From positions 1 through 46,290 of the forward strand of contig JAQBYJ010000035.1 in the NCBI GenBank assembly GCA_027622555.1: DNA of 46,290 nucleotides, written 5' to 3'. Position 1 is the stretch's first letter; the number at the start of each line of letters is the position of its first letter. This DNA is from Verrucomicrobiota bacterium. GTDB lineage: Bacteria > Verrucomicrobiota > Verrucomicrobiia > Opitutales > UBA2995. The translations under genes and the position numbers were made by a program. The notes under the pieces are model-generated. The model made no database searches. It saw only the letters and a program-made list of their open reading frames with translations, and had not been told where the DNA came from. Positions 12,775 to 21,936 of the stretch are shown one piece after another.

Positions 12775-13947
12775 ATGAATATACATTTCTCACAACGGGT
12801 AGAAGCACTTGCTCCATCAGTCACGCTGGCCATCGATGCCAAGGCCAAGGAAATGAAGGCAGCCGGAATTGACGTGGTCGGCTTTGGAACGGGTCAGCCC
12901 GATTTCGACACTCCGGACTTTATTAAAGATGCCGCCAAGAAAGCCCTGGATGAAGGATTTACCAAATATACGGCTGCGGCCGGAATCCCCGAATTGCGCC
13001 AGGCGATCGCGGACAAATTCAAACGCGAAAACGGCCTAGATTATAAAGCGAGCCAGGTAGTGGTTTCCTGCGGTGGTAAGCACTCCATCTACAATGTGAT
13101 GATGGTGCTCTGCGAAGAGGGCGATGAGGTAATCATTCCCGCACCCTATTGGTTGAGCTATCCCGAGATCGTAAAACTTGCCGGGGCAACTCCGGTTATT
13201 CTGGAGACGGGCGATGCAACGGATTTCAAAATAACACCCGATCAACTGCGGGAGGCTATAACTCCGAAGACCCGCTTGTTTATTCTGAACTCACCGAGTA
13301 ATCCAACGGGAGCTGTTTATACACCCGACGAAATAAAAGTCCTGGGCGATATTTGTATCGAAAAAGAAGTGCTCATTATGAGTGATGAAATTTATGAACA
13401 CCTTCTGTATGATGGAGCGGTTCATAAAAGCGTGGCCTCATTCTCCCAGGCCCACCAGGATCAAACCATTATTGTGCATGGATTCGCAAAAGCCTGGAGC
13501 ATGACGGGATGGCGACTCGGTTTCATCGCCGCGCCTGAACCTATTGCCAAAAAAATTGCAGCTATCCAAAGCCACAGCACCAGCAATCCGACCTCCTTTG
13601 CTCAAAAAGGCGGAGTCGTTGCATTGGTCGAGCCGATGAACCATCTCGCTGGTTGGTTGGAAGCGTTTGCGGAACGAAGAGCCTACGCGTGCGATAAGCT
13701 TTCCTCGATTCCCGGGATGAGTTGCTACCGCAGCCAAGGTGCATTCTATCTGTTTCCCAATATTTCAAAATTCGGGCTCAACTCATCAGAATTTTGCAGC
13801 CGTTTGCTGGAAGAGGAAAGTGTTGCAGCTGTTCCCGGACTCGCATTCGGGGCGGACGAATACATTCGCATCAGTTATGCAACCAGCATGGAGCAAATCG
13901 TGAAAGGCCTGGATCGCATTGAACAGTTTTGCAGTAGGCTTGTTTGA
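12775..13947 (+). CDS. Class I PLP-dependent aminotransferase (AspB-like, subgroup Ib)
   Basis: The start at 12775 gives 390 residues beginning MNIHFSQRVEALAPS, the normal N-terminus of the Ib aspartate aminotransferases; an upstream TTG would add 23 unlike residues. Motifs include GTGQPDFDTPDFI, SPSNPTGAVY, SDEIYEHLLYDG, the PLP-lysine in HGFAKAWSMTGWRLGF and the final RISYA Arg that binds the carboxylate. It transfers amino groups between an amino acid (Asp, Glu or an aromatic) and 2-oxoglutarate or oxaloacetate. It is followed by a galactonate-dehydratase-like gene and a sugar importer, a context that may reflect chance rather than shared function. Confidence 0.92.
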   Translation: MNIHFSQRVEALAPSVTLAIDAKAKEMKAAGIDVVGFGTGQPDFDTPDFIKDAAKKALDEGFTKYTAAAGIPELRQAIADKFKRENGLDYKASQVVVSCGGKHSIYNVMMVLCEEGDEVIIPAPYWLSYPEIVKLAGATPVILETGDATDFKITPDQLREAITPKTRLFILNSPSNPTGAVYTPDEIKVLGDICIEKEVLIMSDEIYEHLLYDGAVHKSVASFSQAHQDQTIIVHGFAKAWSMTGWRLGFIAAPEPIAKKIAAIQSHSTSNPTSFAQKGGVVALVEPMNHLAGWLEAFAERRAYACDKLSSIPGMSCYRSQGAFYLFPNISKFGLNSSEFCSRLLEEESVAAVPGLAFGADEYIRISYATSMEQIVKGLDRIEQFCSRLV

Positions 13948-13998
13948 CCTTCACGGATATTTCGTCTTAGGTCCGAGATCCTGAAACAGAATCATCCT

Positions 13999-15216
13999 AT
14001 GAATAGTGAATCCCCGAGAGACCACCTTCGCCCCAATTCTATAAAGGCGATAGAAGTGTTCACGATACCTCCCAGGTTTGCCCTGGTTCGGGTGATCACT
14101 GAGGAGGGTGAAAGCTATGGGGACATCACCCTGGAGAGCCATACCGTAACCGTCAGTGCGCTGGCTCGGGATATGGCTCCGTTCTTCGTGGGCAAAGATG
14201 CCAACCGTATTAGCGTGGTCCAGGATTTTCTCAGTCACGATTTTTACAGCAACAGTCCTGTTCAGCGAAGTGTGGCCGCAGGAATCGAAACGGCTCTGTG
14301 GGACATCCTGGGGCGTAGACTTCAAGTGCCGCTCTACCAATTGTTCGGCGGTTTGCTGCACACCAAAGGATTACCCTATTATCGATGGATCGGCGGAAAT
14401 GTGCCGGAACCGGATTCGGCAGTGGAACAAGCTTTGAAAGTTATCGCGGAATCAAAGGTCTGTGCGCTAAAGCTCAACGCCTGCCCAGTCATGGGACCGG
14501 TGGATGTGCACGGTGGTATCAGACAGGCGACGGCAGTTGCCAAAGCATTATCGGAAGCGCTGCCTTCCTCCGTGTCGGTAGCCTACGATGGACACGGGCG
14601 TTTGAAACCGCCAACCGCACGTCGCCTCATCGATGCGCTTCGCCCTTACGCTCCCCTATTCATAGAAGAGCCTGTCGAGCCGGCTTACGAACATGAGCTG
14701 CCTGCGATTCGCCAGATGGCAGCCGGTATTTCCATAGCCACGGGAGAACGGATGTACTGCTCGAGTGACTTCTTTCGTTTAACAGCAAATAAAGGTGTAG
14801 ACATCATTCAACCTGATATGGTCCACGTCGGTGGCATCACCAATTTACGCCGCATTGCTTCGATAGCAGATGCTGCCGGCATCGGGATCGCTCCCCATTG
14901 TCCTTTGTCTGCCATCGCGTTCATGGGTATTTATCAGGCGATGGTCACGAGTCGAAGTGCATTTCTTTTGGAGTGTGCCGATGGCATTCATTACAATGAT
15001 CATGCAGCGCAGGAGCTCGGAGAGAACCCGTGGTTGTTTTACATCAGAAACAAAGAGATCTTTAAACTGCAGGACGATGGGTTAATGACACCCCCTACAG
15101 GTTCAGGCCTGGGAATTGATTTTGATACCGAGGCTCTTCAAAGAGGCAGCAAGATCCCTATTGTTTGGGAACGAAAGTCTCATTTTCTAAAGACTGGTTT
15201 GTTGGCCAGGTCTTGA
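13999..15216 (+). CDS. Galactonate dehydratase-like enolase-superfamily enzyme
   Basis: The 405-residue protein has the D-galactonate/aldonate dehydratase pattern. D197-G-H199, E223 (FIEEP) and E250 (GERM) are the metal/catalytic set, and the D273/H300 pair (QPDM, APHCP) completes the active site. K158 and N160 (KLNACP) replace the KxK of racemases, as in the GalD subgroup. It would dehydrate an aldonate to a 2-keto-3-deoxy acid in the cytoplasm. The ABC importer genes start 130 bp downstream on the same strand, which supports a sugar-acid catabolic unit. The substrate is not determined by sequence. Confidence 0.87.
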   Translation: MNSESPRDHLRPNSIKAIEVFTIPPRFALVRVITEEGESYGDITLESHTVTVSALARDMAPFFVGKDANRISVVQDFLSHDFYSNSPVQRSVAAGIETALWDILGRRLQVPLYQLFGGLLHTKGLPYYRWIGGNVPEPDSAVEQALKVIAESKVCALKLNACPVMGPVDVHGGIRQATAVAKALSEALPSSVSVAYDGHGRLKPPTARRLIDALRPYAPLFIEEPVEPAYEHELPAIRQMAAGISIATGERMYCSSDFFRLTANKGVDIIQPDMVHVGGITNLRRIASIADAAGIGIAPHCPLSAIAFMGIYQAMVTSRSAFLLECADGIHYNDHAAQELGENPWLFYIRNKEIFKLQDDGLMTPPTGSGLGIDFDTEALQRGSKIPIVWERKSHFLKTGLLARS

Positions 15217-15349
15217 CTTTTACTTCAAACACCATCCCCCAAAAAGACGGTGGTGGGTCTGCCTATTATTTCTTGCTTACAAGCGCTGACACCTTTTTTC
15301 TCCACCTGTGCAAAATCTAATCAATGTGGCACATAGCTTCTTCAATAAA

Positions 15350-16360
15350 ATGAAACACCCAAAGAAACCTACCTTACTGTTCTACTTTCTAATTTTTATT
15401 TGCGCGGCTTTTGTTGCATGCACGCCGTCAAAGGACTCCGCATCGGGGTCTTCGGGCGACGATCGAACGGTTATCGCGGCAATACCCAAAGCGACAGGGG
15501 GAGATTTTTGGGAAACCGTTGAAGTAGGCGCACGCAGGGCAGCAACTGAGCTGGACGTCGATTTAAAATGGGAAGGCACCGTTACAGAAACCGAGATCGC
15601 CGAGCAGACAAAGATTATCGAAAACATGATCAACCTGGGAGTCGATGCGATTGCTCTGGCACCACTCAACAACCAGGCACAAAGAAAGCCGGTCAAGTCT
15701 GCAGTGGATAACGGCATCCCCGTCGTCGTATTCGACTCAGATATAGACGGAGATGCCCATTCCAGTTTCGTTGCTACCGACAATGAACTGGGTGGCGCTT
15801 TGGCGGCACAATATATTTCCGAACGACTTTCCTCGAACGGTCGCATCATTGTTTTCCGTTACGTCCAGGGAACTGCCAGTACTACAAAACGCGCGGAAGG
15901 TTTTATAGCGTCAGCCAAAAAGGCGGGACATACGATTTTGGCCGATCCCTACTCTGAATCTGGTACGCTCGAAGGCTCAAAAAGCGTCGTCTCCAATACT
16001 TTTGAACGTTTCATTGAAAATGGCAAACTGGCAGTCGATGCTGTATTCGCCGCAAACCTGACCGCCACCCTGGGTGTTTCATCCGCAATCGACGATCTTA
16101 GAGATGGTGGTATCCAGGTGGACCTTACCTTTGTCGGATTTGACAGCTCCAAAAAACTGGTCGAAGAAGTTCAGTCCGGAAAGATTGACGCACTGATCGT
16201 ACAGAGCCCGGAAAAGATGGGCTATCTTGCTGTCAAAACAGCCTATGCCGTTTCGAAGGGCCAACCAGTAGAACCCCATATCGATACCGGCGTAGAAGTC
16301 GTCACCGTGGAGCGATTGAAGAACGAGCCAGCCATTCGAACATTGGTTGGATTGAAATAA
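15350..16360 (+). CDS. ABC sugar-importer substrate-binding lipoprotein (RbsB-like)
   Basis: The ATG at 15350 gives 336 residues with a lipoprotein signal ending FVAC (lipidated Cys). An upstream GTG adds 14 unlikely residues. The mature part is a Peripla_BP_4 protein: TVIAAIPKATGGDFWETVEVGA, DAIALAPLN, GIPVVVFDSDI, and FVGFDSSKKLVEEV in the second lobe. It binds a sugar or sugar acid outside the membrane and hands it to the permease encoded two genes later. Order binding protein, ATPase, permease is complete. Confidence 0.92.
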   Translation: MKHPKKPTLLFYFLIFICAAFVACTPSKDSASGSSGDDRTVIAAIPKATGGDFWETVEVGARRAATELDVDLKWEGTVTETEIAEQTKIIENMINLGVDAIALAPLNNQAQRKPVKSAVDNGIPVVVFDSDIDGDAHSSFVATDNELGGALAAQYISERLSSNGRIIVFRYVQGTASTTKRAEGFIASAKKAGHTILADPYSESGTLEGSKSVVSNTFERFIENGKLAVDAVFAANLTATLGVSSAIDDLRDGGIQVDLTFVGFDSSKKLVEEVQSGKIDALIVQSPEKMGYLAVKTAYAVSKGQPVEPHIDTGVEVVTVERLKNEPAIRTLVGLK

Positions 16361-16399
16361 GCTTCGATGGGCTTTCTTTTAATCCGATTTTTTTGAAAA

Positions 16400-17908
16400 G
16401 TGATTTCTCCTCCACGACTGGAAATGCGGGGTATCGAGAAGCGCTTCGGTGCTACCCGGGCGCTTAAAGGAGTCGATCTCTCGGTATCGCCAGGAGAGAT
16501 CATGGCTCTTGTTGGAGAAAACGGTGCGGGTAAAAGCACCTTGATGAAAGTACTGTCAGGCGCGCATTCACCTGACGGTGGCTCTCTATACCTGGACGGA
16601 GAACCCTATAAGCCAACCAATCCACTTCACGCCAGAGAATCCGGTGTGGCAATGATCTACCAGGAACTCTCACTCGCTCCTCACCTGTCGACGATGGAAA
16701 ACATTCTACTGGGAGTGGAGCCGGCCCATCGGGGATTGATCAAATGGAAAGCGATGAAACAGCAAGCAAGAGAAGCGATGAAGGCAGTAGGTCTTGAATC
16801 GATAGATCCGGAAACTCCCGTGGGAAGGCTTTCAATTGCCCAGCAACAGTTGGTCGAAATCGCCCGTGCCGTTGCGCTCGAAAGTCGTGTTCTCGTCCTG
16901 GATGAACCAACAAGCTCGCTGGCTGCCAAGGACATTGAAAAACTTTTTGACCTTGTTCGTTCCCTATCCTCAAAGGGCATTTCCGTTATCTATATTTCCC
17001 ACTTCCTGGAAGAAGTTCAATTACTCAGCCAACGCTTCACCGTACTTCGAGATGGAGAAAGTGTCGGCAGCGGAATAACCGCAGAAGCGTCCAAGGATTC
17101 GATCATAGCCCTCATGGTTGGCCGGAGTGTCGAAGAACTGTACCCGAGGAATGAGCACGTTCCTGGAGAAATTGTCCTGGAAGTAAAAAACCTCTCCGGG
17201 CCAAAGAAACCGGGATCATCCACATTTCAACTCAGAGAAGGAGAAGTTTTTGGCATAGCGGGTCTTATAGGAGCCGGCCGCACCGAGCTGCTTGAATCGA
17301 TATTTGGCCTGGAGCCTGTTGCAGAAGGAACAGTAACCGTAAGGGGATACTCCGGCCCAAGCACACCTGCCCTGAGGTGGGAGCAGAATATAGGAATGGT
17401 GAGTGAAGACCGTAAAGAGCAGGGGTTGGCTCTCGGACTGAGCATAGCCGACAATATTACTTTACCAAAACTTCAAGAATTGGGGCCCGGCCGATTGGTG
17501 CTGCCTGTTCAACAAAAGGCTGCCTGCCAACCGTGGATTGAAAAGATCCCGATCAAGTGTGAATCAGCGGATCAAAGAACCAATGATCTTTCAGGTGGAA
17601 ACCAGCAAAAAGTCGCCATTGCCCGACTCCTCCATGCCGATGTTAATATTCTCCTTCTCGACGAACCGACCAGGGGAATCGATGTAGCCTCTAAAGCGCA
17701 AATCTACCGGCTTATCGACTCACTGGCCCTCGGAGACGAGACGGCAAACCGCAAACCCAAAGCCATTCTACTAGTGAGCAGCTATCTACCGGAACTCCTC
17801 GGCATCTGTGACCGAATCGCAGTGATGTGTCGGGGAGAACTTGGCGAGTCCCGCCCAGTCGATGACTGGGATGAGCACCAGTTAATGACCGCCGCCATAG
17901 GCGCATGA
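16400..17908 (+). CDS. ABC sugar-importer ATPase with two nucleotide-binding domains (RbsA/MglA-like)
   Basis: The 502-residue protein has a tandem ABC layout. Domain 1 has Walker A GENGAGKST, signature LSIAQQQ and Walker B VLVLDEPTSSL. Domain 2 has a degenerate Walker A (GLIGAGRTE), an intact signature LSGGNQQK and Walker B LLLDEPTRGID. This split of one competent and one degenerate P-loop is typical of ribose/galactose-type importers. The likely start is GTG at 16400, 39 bp after the binding-protein gene. It energises uptake with the permease that begins 13 bp downstream. Confidence 0.94.
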   Translation: MISPPRLEMRGIEKRFGATRALKGVDLSVSPGEIMALVGENGAGKSTLMKVLSGAHSPDGGSLYLDGEPYKPTNPLHARESGVAMIYQELSLAPHLSTMENILLGVEPAHRGLIKWKAMKQQAREAMKAVGLESIDPETPVGRLSIAQQQLVEIARAVALESRVLVLDEPTSSLAAKDIEKLFDLVRSLSSKGISVIYISHFLEEVQLLSQRFTVLRDGESVGSGITAEASKDSIIALMVGRSVEELYPRNEHVPGEIVLEVKNLSGPKKPGSSTFQLREGEVFGIAGLIGAGRTELLESIFGLEPVAEGTVTVRGYSGPSTPALRWEQNIGMVSEDRKEQGLALGLSIADNITLPKLQELGPGRLVLPVQQKAACQPWIEKIPIKCESADQRTNDLSGGNQQKVAIARLLHADVNILLLDEPTRGIDVASKAQIYRLIDSLALGDETANRKPKAILLVSSYLPELLGICDRIAVMCRGELGESRPVDDWDEHQLMTAAIGA

Positions 17909-17921
17909 ACGACCCCGCTAC

Positions 17922-18977
17922 ATGAATACATCAAAAACAAATTCTTTTATTAAATCCATGTTATCCAAAACGTGGGTCAATATAGCCGCACGATTTCTCG
18001 CGTTGATCGTGGTCTTCTTATTTTTCGCAATCTTTGTCGAAGACGGAAAATTCTACTCGCTAAGGAATTTGGAAAACATCGTTCGCCAAAGCTCCGTCTA
18101 CGCGACCGTTGCCCTGGGAATGACTTTTGTAATTATCACAGCGGGCATCGATCTATCGGTTGGATCCATCATCGCACTTGCTGTTGTCGTTGTCGCCTGG
18201 ACACTTAATCTTCAAATAGATGGTCCCGCCGGCGAACTCGTTTACCTCGTTCATCAATACCCAACGGCAACTCCTATTCTAGCCTGTCTACTCGCCATAG
18301 GCGCATCGACCTGCGTTGGATTGCTCAATGGAGCGCTGATAGTTCGCTTACGAATAGTTCCGTTCATCGTCACACTCGGGTCTATGGGGATCATTCGAGG
18401 TTTAGCAAAAGGAATAGCCAGCGAACGGGATATCTATCCGCCGGAGGAAACCTGGATCGGAGGCCTTATGGACCCTACCCTCACCAACCAGGCAAAGAGC
18501 TGGATGCTATTTCCACCAGGAGTATGGATCTTGATCCTTTGCATCGCCATCGCATCCTTTATTCTAAGATACACCCGCTTTGGTCGACACGTATACGCCG
18601 TGGGCTCAAACGAAGAAACAGCTCGGCTGTGTGGAGTACCGGTCGGTCGGACAAAACTTATTGTCTATGGATTGACCGGGTTCTTTTGCGCACTCGCAGG
18701 CTTCATGCAGTTTTCCTATATTGGCGGGGTCGGCCAACCAACGACTGGAGTCATGTACGAATTATTTGTGATCGCCGCTGTCATCATCGGTGGTGCCAGT
18801 TTCTCCGGTGGCGAAGGTTCCATTTTAGGAACCATCATCGGAGCTCTCATCATAACGATACTCTACATGGGTGGCCAACAAATGGGCTGGCCAAAATGGG
18901 TTCAGGAAATGGTCATCGGGGGCATCATCATTCTCGCCGTAGCTGTTGACCGAATGAGACATCGGAAATTCGCCTAG
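17922..18977 (+). CDS. ABC sugar-importer permease (RbsC-like)
   Basis: The 351-residue membrane protein belongs to the BPD_transp_2 family. It has about nine hydrophobic segments, the early ITAGIDLSVGSIIAL motif and the coupling region YAVGSNEETARLCGVPV, which docks on the ATPase. It should form a homodimeric channel for the sugar recognised by the lipoprotein upstream. It ends the operon. The convergent TRAP operon ends 27 bp further on, with no strong terminator seen between them. Confidence 0.94.
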   Translation: MNTSKTNSFIKSMLSKTWVNIAARFLALIVVFLFFAIFVEDGKFYSLRNLENIVRQSSVYATVALGMTFVIITAGIDLSVGSIIALAVVVVAWTLNLQIDGPAGELVYLVHQYPTATPILACLLAIGASTCVGLLNGALIVRLRIVPFIVTLGSMGIIRGLAKGIASERDIYPPEETWIGGLMDPTLTNQAKSWMLFPPGVWILILCIAIASFILRYTRFGRHVYAVGSNEETARLCGVPVGRTKLIVYGLTGFFCALAGFMQFSYIGGVGQPTTGVMYELFVIAAVIIGGASFSGGEGSILGTIIGALIITILYMGGQQMGWPKWVQEMVIGGIIILAVAVDRMRHRKFA

Positions 18978-19004
18978 CCTGGAAAACGTTTCATGCGCTG
19001 CCAG

Positions 19005-20285
19005 TTATCTCATCGCATTAGGCACGAACAGGACCAACTCCGGGAACAGAACCATCAATAGAAGCGTTCCAAGAAGGATCATTATAAAAGGAGTCAACTC
19101 GCGGACCAATGACCCAAACTTTACGCCTGAAATGCGCTGCATTATAAAAAGGTTTAAGCCGAAGGGTGGCGATAACAATCCGATCATAAGATTGAGAACT
19201 ACGATTACTCCGAAGTAGACGGGGTCAATTCCGACAGCTGTCATAACCGGAAGGAAAACTGGTACCGCAATCGTTAATACAGCAATCAGCTCCATGAACA
19301 TACCCATCACAAGGAGAACCACATTAATGATCAGCATGAGTTTGATCGGGTCGTCAGTGACCGATAGCAGGACTTCTTTAAGGGCTTGTGGGAATTGTTC
19401 TACAGAGATAAGCCACCCATAGAGCCCTGCAGCTGCAACAATTAGCATGATTGACGCGGTAGAGCTTCCCGCCGCAAACAGTATGGCTGGAATCTGGCGC
19501 CATTTTATTTCTCGATTTAGCACCAGACCAATAAGCAAGGAATAGACCACGGCTACGCCTGCAGCTTCGGTCGGACTGAAGACGCCTCCCCATATTCCTC
19601 CCAGAATAATAACCGGAAGTAGCAACGCCGGCAGAGACTGCCAGAAGACACGAAACAGTTCCAGAGATGACGGTCGTTGGGATCGGAAGCGGTAGTTTCT
19701 CTTGCGAGAAATAAAGGCGATTAATCCCATCATGCTTAAACCCATGATAATCCCTGGAACGATGCCACCGAGGAATAGTTCGGCGATGGATGCCCCGGAA
19801 ATAACTCCATAAATAACCATAGGAACGCTGGGCGGGATTATGGGGCCAATCGTGGAAGAGGCTGCTGTTACCGCCGCACTAAAAGCGCGGTCATATCCTT
19901 CGTCGAACATGGCCTTGATTTCGATCATTCCCAGACCCGAAGCATCAGCAACCGCCGAACCTGACATACCGGAAAACAACATACTCGCCACCACATTCGT
20001 ATGGCCAAGTCCCCCTGTGATGTGCCCTACCAAGGCATTGGCAAAGCGAAAAATCTGCTGTGTCGCCCCGGACCTGTTCATGACTTCAGCTGCGAGAATG
20101 AACAATGGAATAGCAAGCAGTGGAAAACTATCCAGGGTATTGGGTAGCCGCTGTGCGAGGATTAGCACAGGCAAGGTCCCTTTATAAAGAATCAGCGCAA
20201 AGCTTGATAGAAGAAGAGATGAGAAAACCGGTACTCCGATCAAGAGGAGAAACAACAGACCACCGATGAGAATTAGCGCTTCCAT
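19005..20285 (-). CDS. dctM: TRAP transporter large permease (DctM family)
   Basis: The 426-residue integral membrane protein has the DctM pattern: GVPVFSSLLLSSFALILYKG at the N-terminus, FPLLAIPLFILAAEVMNRSG, GLGHTNVVASMLFSGMSGSA, and IIPPSVPMVIYGV. It forms the ion-coupled channel of a tripartite ATP-independent transporter for organic or sugar acids. It follows dctQ (6 bp gap) and dctP on the minus strand, so the transporter is complete, with LarA-family enzyme first. Confidence 0.95.
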   Translation of the reverse strand: MEALILIGGLLFLLLIGVPVFSSLLLSSFALILYKGTLPVLILAQRLPNTLDSFPLLAIPLFILAAEVMNRSGATQQIFRFANALVGHITGGLGHTNVVASMLFSGMSGSAVADASGLGMIEIKAMFDEGYDRAFSAAVTAASSTIGPIIPPSVPMVIYGVISGASIAELFLGGIVPGIIMGLSMMGLIAFISRKRNYRFRSQRPSSLELFRVFWQSLPALLLPVIILGGIWGGVFSPTEAAGVAVVYSLLIGLVLNREIKWRQIPAILFAAGSSTASIMLIVAAAGLYGWLISVEQFPQALKEVLLSVTDDPIKLMLIINVVLLVMGMFMELIAVLTIAVPVFLPVMTAVGIDPVYFGVIVVLNLMIGLLSPPFGLNLFIMQRISGVKFGSLVRELTPFIMILLGTLLLMVLFPELVLFVPNAMR

Positions 20286-20291
20286 TCCTGC

Positions 20292-20825
20292 TTATTCGGG
20301 GTCCTCCTTTGAGACCGGCTCGCCTCTCTCCTCCCCTGAAACTGGGCCGGAGTTACTAAAAATAATCCGGGCGGACTTTCCAGAATGGATAAGCGTCCAA
20401 AAGGCCATGAGTACCGATCCCACAAAAACGGGTACAGTCATCAGCGCCATGGGGAGGCCGGTAGCTGGCAGCTTCATCCCAGCGATGTTTGGCAAAATCT
20501 GAAGCGAGCCAAAGGCAACCACTACCAGAACAAGGGAGGTAGCACTCAACCGAAGAAAGTGAAGGACCGCCTGGCGTTTTGGCACGGTCACCAGATGATC
20601 AATAAGATCGATGCCGATGTGATCGTTGTTTCTTGACGACACTGCACCACCAATGAATACCAGGTAAATAAACAACAATCGCGAAAGTTCCTCAGGCCAG
20701 GGCAATGGGTCGTTTAAAACAAAACGAAACGTGATTTGGAGAATCACGAGCAAGGTTATCAGTCCAAGCAAAAGTGCCACACACACGAAGACCAGCTTGT
20801 GTATCCAATTTTCAAGATGCTTCAT
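20292..20825 (-). CDS. dctQ: TRAP transporter small permease (DctQ family)
   Basis: The 177-residue protein has four hydrophobic segments and the DctQ signature region (FRFVLNDPLPWPEELSRLLFIY followed by GAVSSRNNDHIGIDL). It supports the large permease in binding-protein docking. It lies 43 bp downstream of dctP. Confidence 0.93.
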   Translation of the reverse strand: MKHLENWIHKLVFVCVALLLGLITLLVILQITFRFVLNDPLPWPEELSRLLFIYLVFIGGAVSSRNNDHIGIDLIDHLVTVPKRQAVLHFLRLSATSLVLVVVAFGSLQILPNIAGMKLPATGLPMALMTVPVFVGSVLMAFWTLIHSGKSARIIFSNSGPVSGEERGEPVSKEDPE

Positions 20826-20868
20826 CCATTAAACCATCGGAGTTTCGCGGATAGTTTCGCTAAGTGGC

Positions 20869-21936
20869 TCATTCCCATTCATCCATGATGTGATGGGAAA
20901 GTGCTTCTGAATAACCCACTTCCTTAGCGACCTTAGGAAATCGATTTCGGAATTCTTTTTTCCAAGCGGCCTTATTGACCGAGATCACGGTTACACCAGC
21001 AGCTTTGATACTCGCCTCTGCCTCTGCAATTTCCTGGCTCAATTGTTGGTTATGCCAGACGGCCACTTCTTGAGCTGCGCTCACAAGAATCGCCTGAACA
21101 TCCCCTGGCAAAGCCTGGTAGAGTTTTTCCGAAATCATGATTCCGGTCTCCTCGTAGTTGTGCTCAGAAATTACCAGATGATCAACGATGGTATGATACT
21201 TGTTAAAGTAGAGCCAGTTGGACGCTTGCTCAGTGGCATCCACAATTCCCTGCTGCAACCCGGTGAACGTTTCGGCTAAAGCAATCGGTGTCGGGTTGGC
21301 TCCGGCAATTTTAAAGTTTGCGATCCAGCTTTTCTGTTCGGGCACGCGAACTTTTAGCCCTTTCAAATCTGTGAACTCCACCAGAGCTTTTCGGGAAATG
21401 AAATTACGGGCCCCGCGATCCCAATTCATTGAAATCAGTCGAATACCATTTTTCTCACGCATTGCTTCAGCCATCTCTGTGAATATCGGACCCTCGTGAA
21501 CCTGTCGCGCATGCTCCTGATCGTTGAATACATAGAGGCAACCTGAAATCCAGAAATCTTGATCAAAGGCTCCAAGCCAGGTTGTGGCACCCACAAACAT
21601 TTCAACCGTTCCCAATTTCAAACCCTGCAGCATGTCCATTGCGAAGCCCAATTGGGAAGCCGGGTATACTTCTATTTTTACGAGCCCATTGGTTTGTTGA
21701 TTAACCAGGTCGGCATAACGCTGCGTCGCTACTACATCCAAATGACCAGGCGGATCGATCAATCCTGCCTTAATAATGATGGTATCTGACTTGGGCGAAC
21801 AACTTACCAATTCGAAAGCCAGAACAGAGAAAAGGAGAAATTGAAAAACTGAATTCACAAAGGAGATTCGAAATAGATTAAGAAATATCAGTGGCCTTTC
21901 ACATGAAGGTGTACCGCAGCCCCGCTTGTAAAACAA
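20869..21936 (-). CDS. dctP: TRAP transporter substrate-binding lipoprotein (DctP family)
   Basis: The protein has the DctP fold markers: GHLDVVATQRYADLVNQQT, VKIEVYPASQLG, the conserved Arg in LKGLKVRVPEQKSW, and GLQQGIVDATEQ. It has a lipobox LVSC near residue 46. The longest frame starts at 21936 inside the preceding larA-like gene. A shorter start near the larA stop (CTG at 21891 overlapping its TGA, or GTG at 21858) would give a more normal signal peptide, so the start is unsettled. It captures a carboxylic acid, plausibly the substrate of the racemase-like enzyme encoded upstream. Confidence 0.9.
   Translation of the reverse strand: MFYKRGCGTPSCERPLIFLNLFRISFVNSVFQFLLFSVLAFELVSCSPKSDTIIIKAGLIDPPGHLDVVATQRYADLVNQQTNGLVKIEVYPASQLGFAMDMLQGLKLGTVEMFVGATTWLGAFDQDFWISGCLYVFNDQEHARQVHEGPIFTEMAEAMREKNGIRLISMNWDRGARNFISRKALVEFTDLKGLKVRVPEQKSWIANFKIAGANPTPIALAETFTGLQQGIVDATEQASNWLYFNKYHTIVDHLVISEHNYEETGIMISEKLYQALPGDVQAILVSAAQEVAVWHNQQLSQEIAEAEASIKAAGVTVISVNKAAWKKEFRNRFPKVAKEVGYSEALSHHIMDEWE

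Noticed and set aside
15230-15262. CACCA...TGGTG inverted repeat after the dehydratase gene as a terminator
   Set aside because: The stem is only ~5 bp with a long loop and no T-run, too weak to call.
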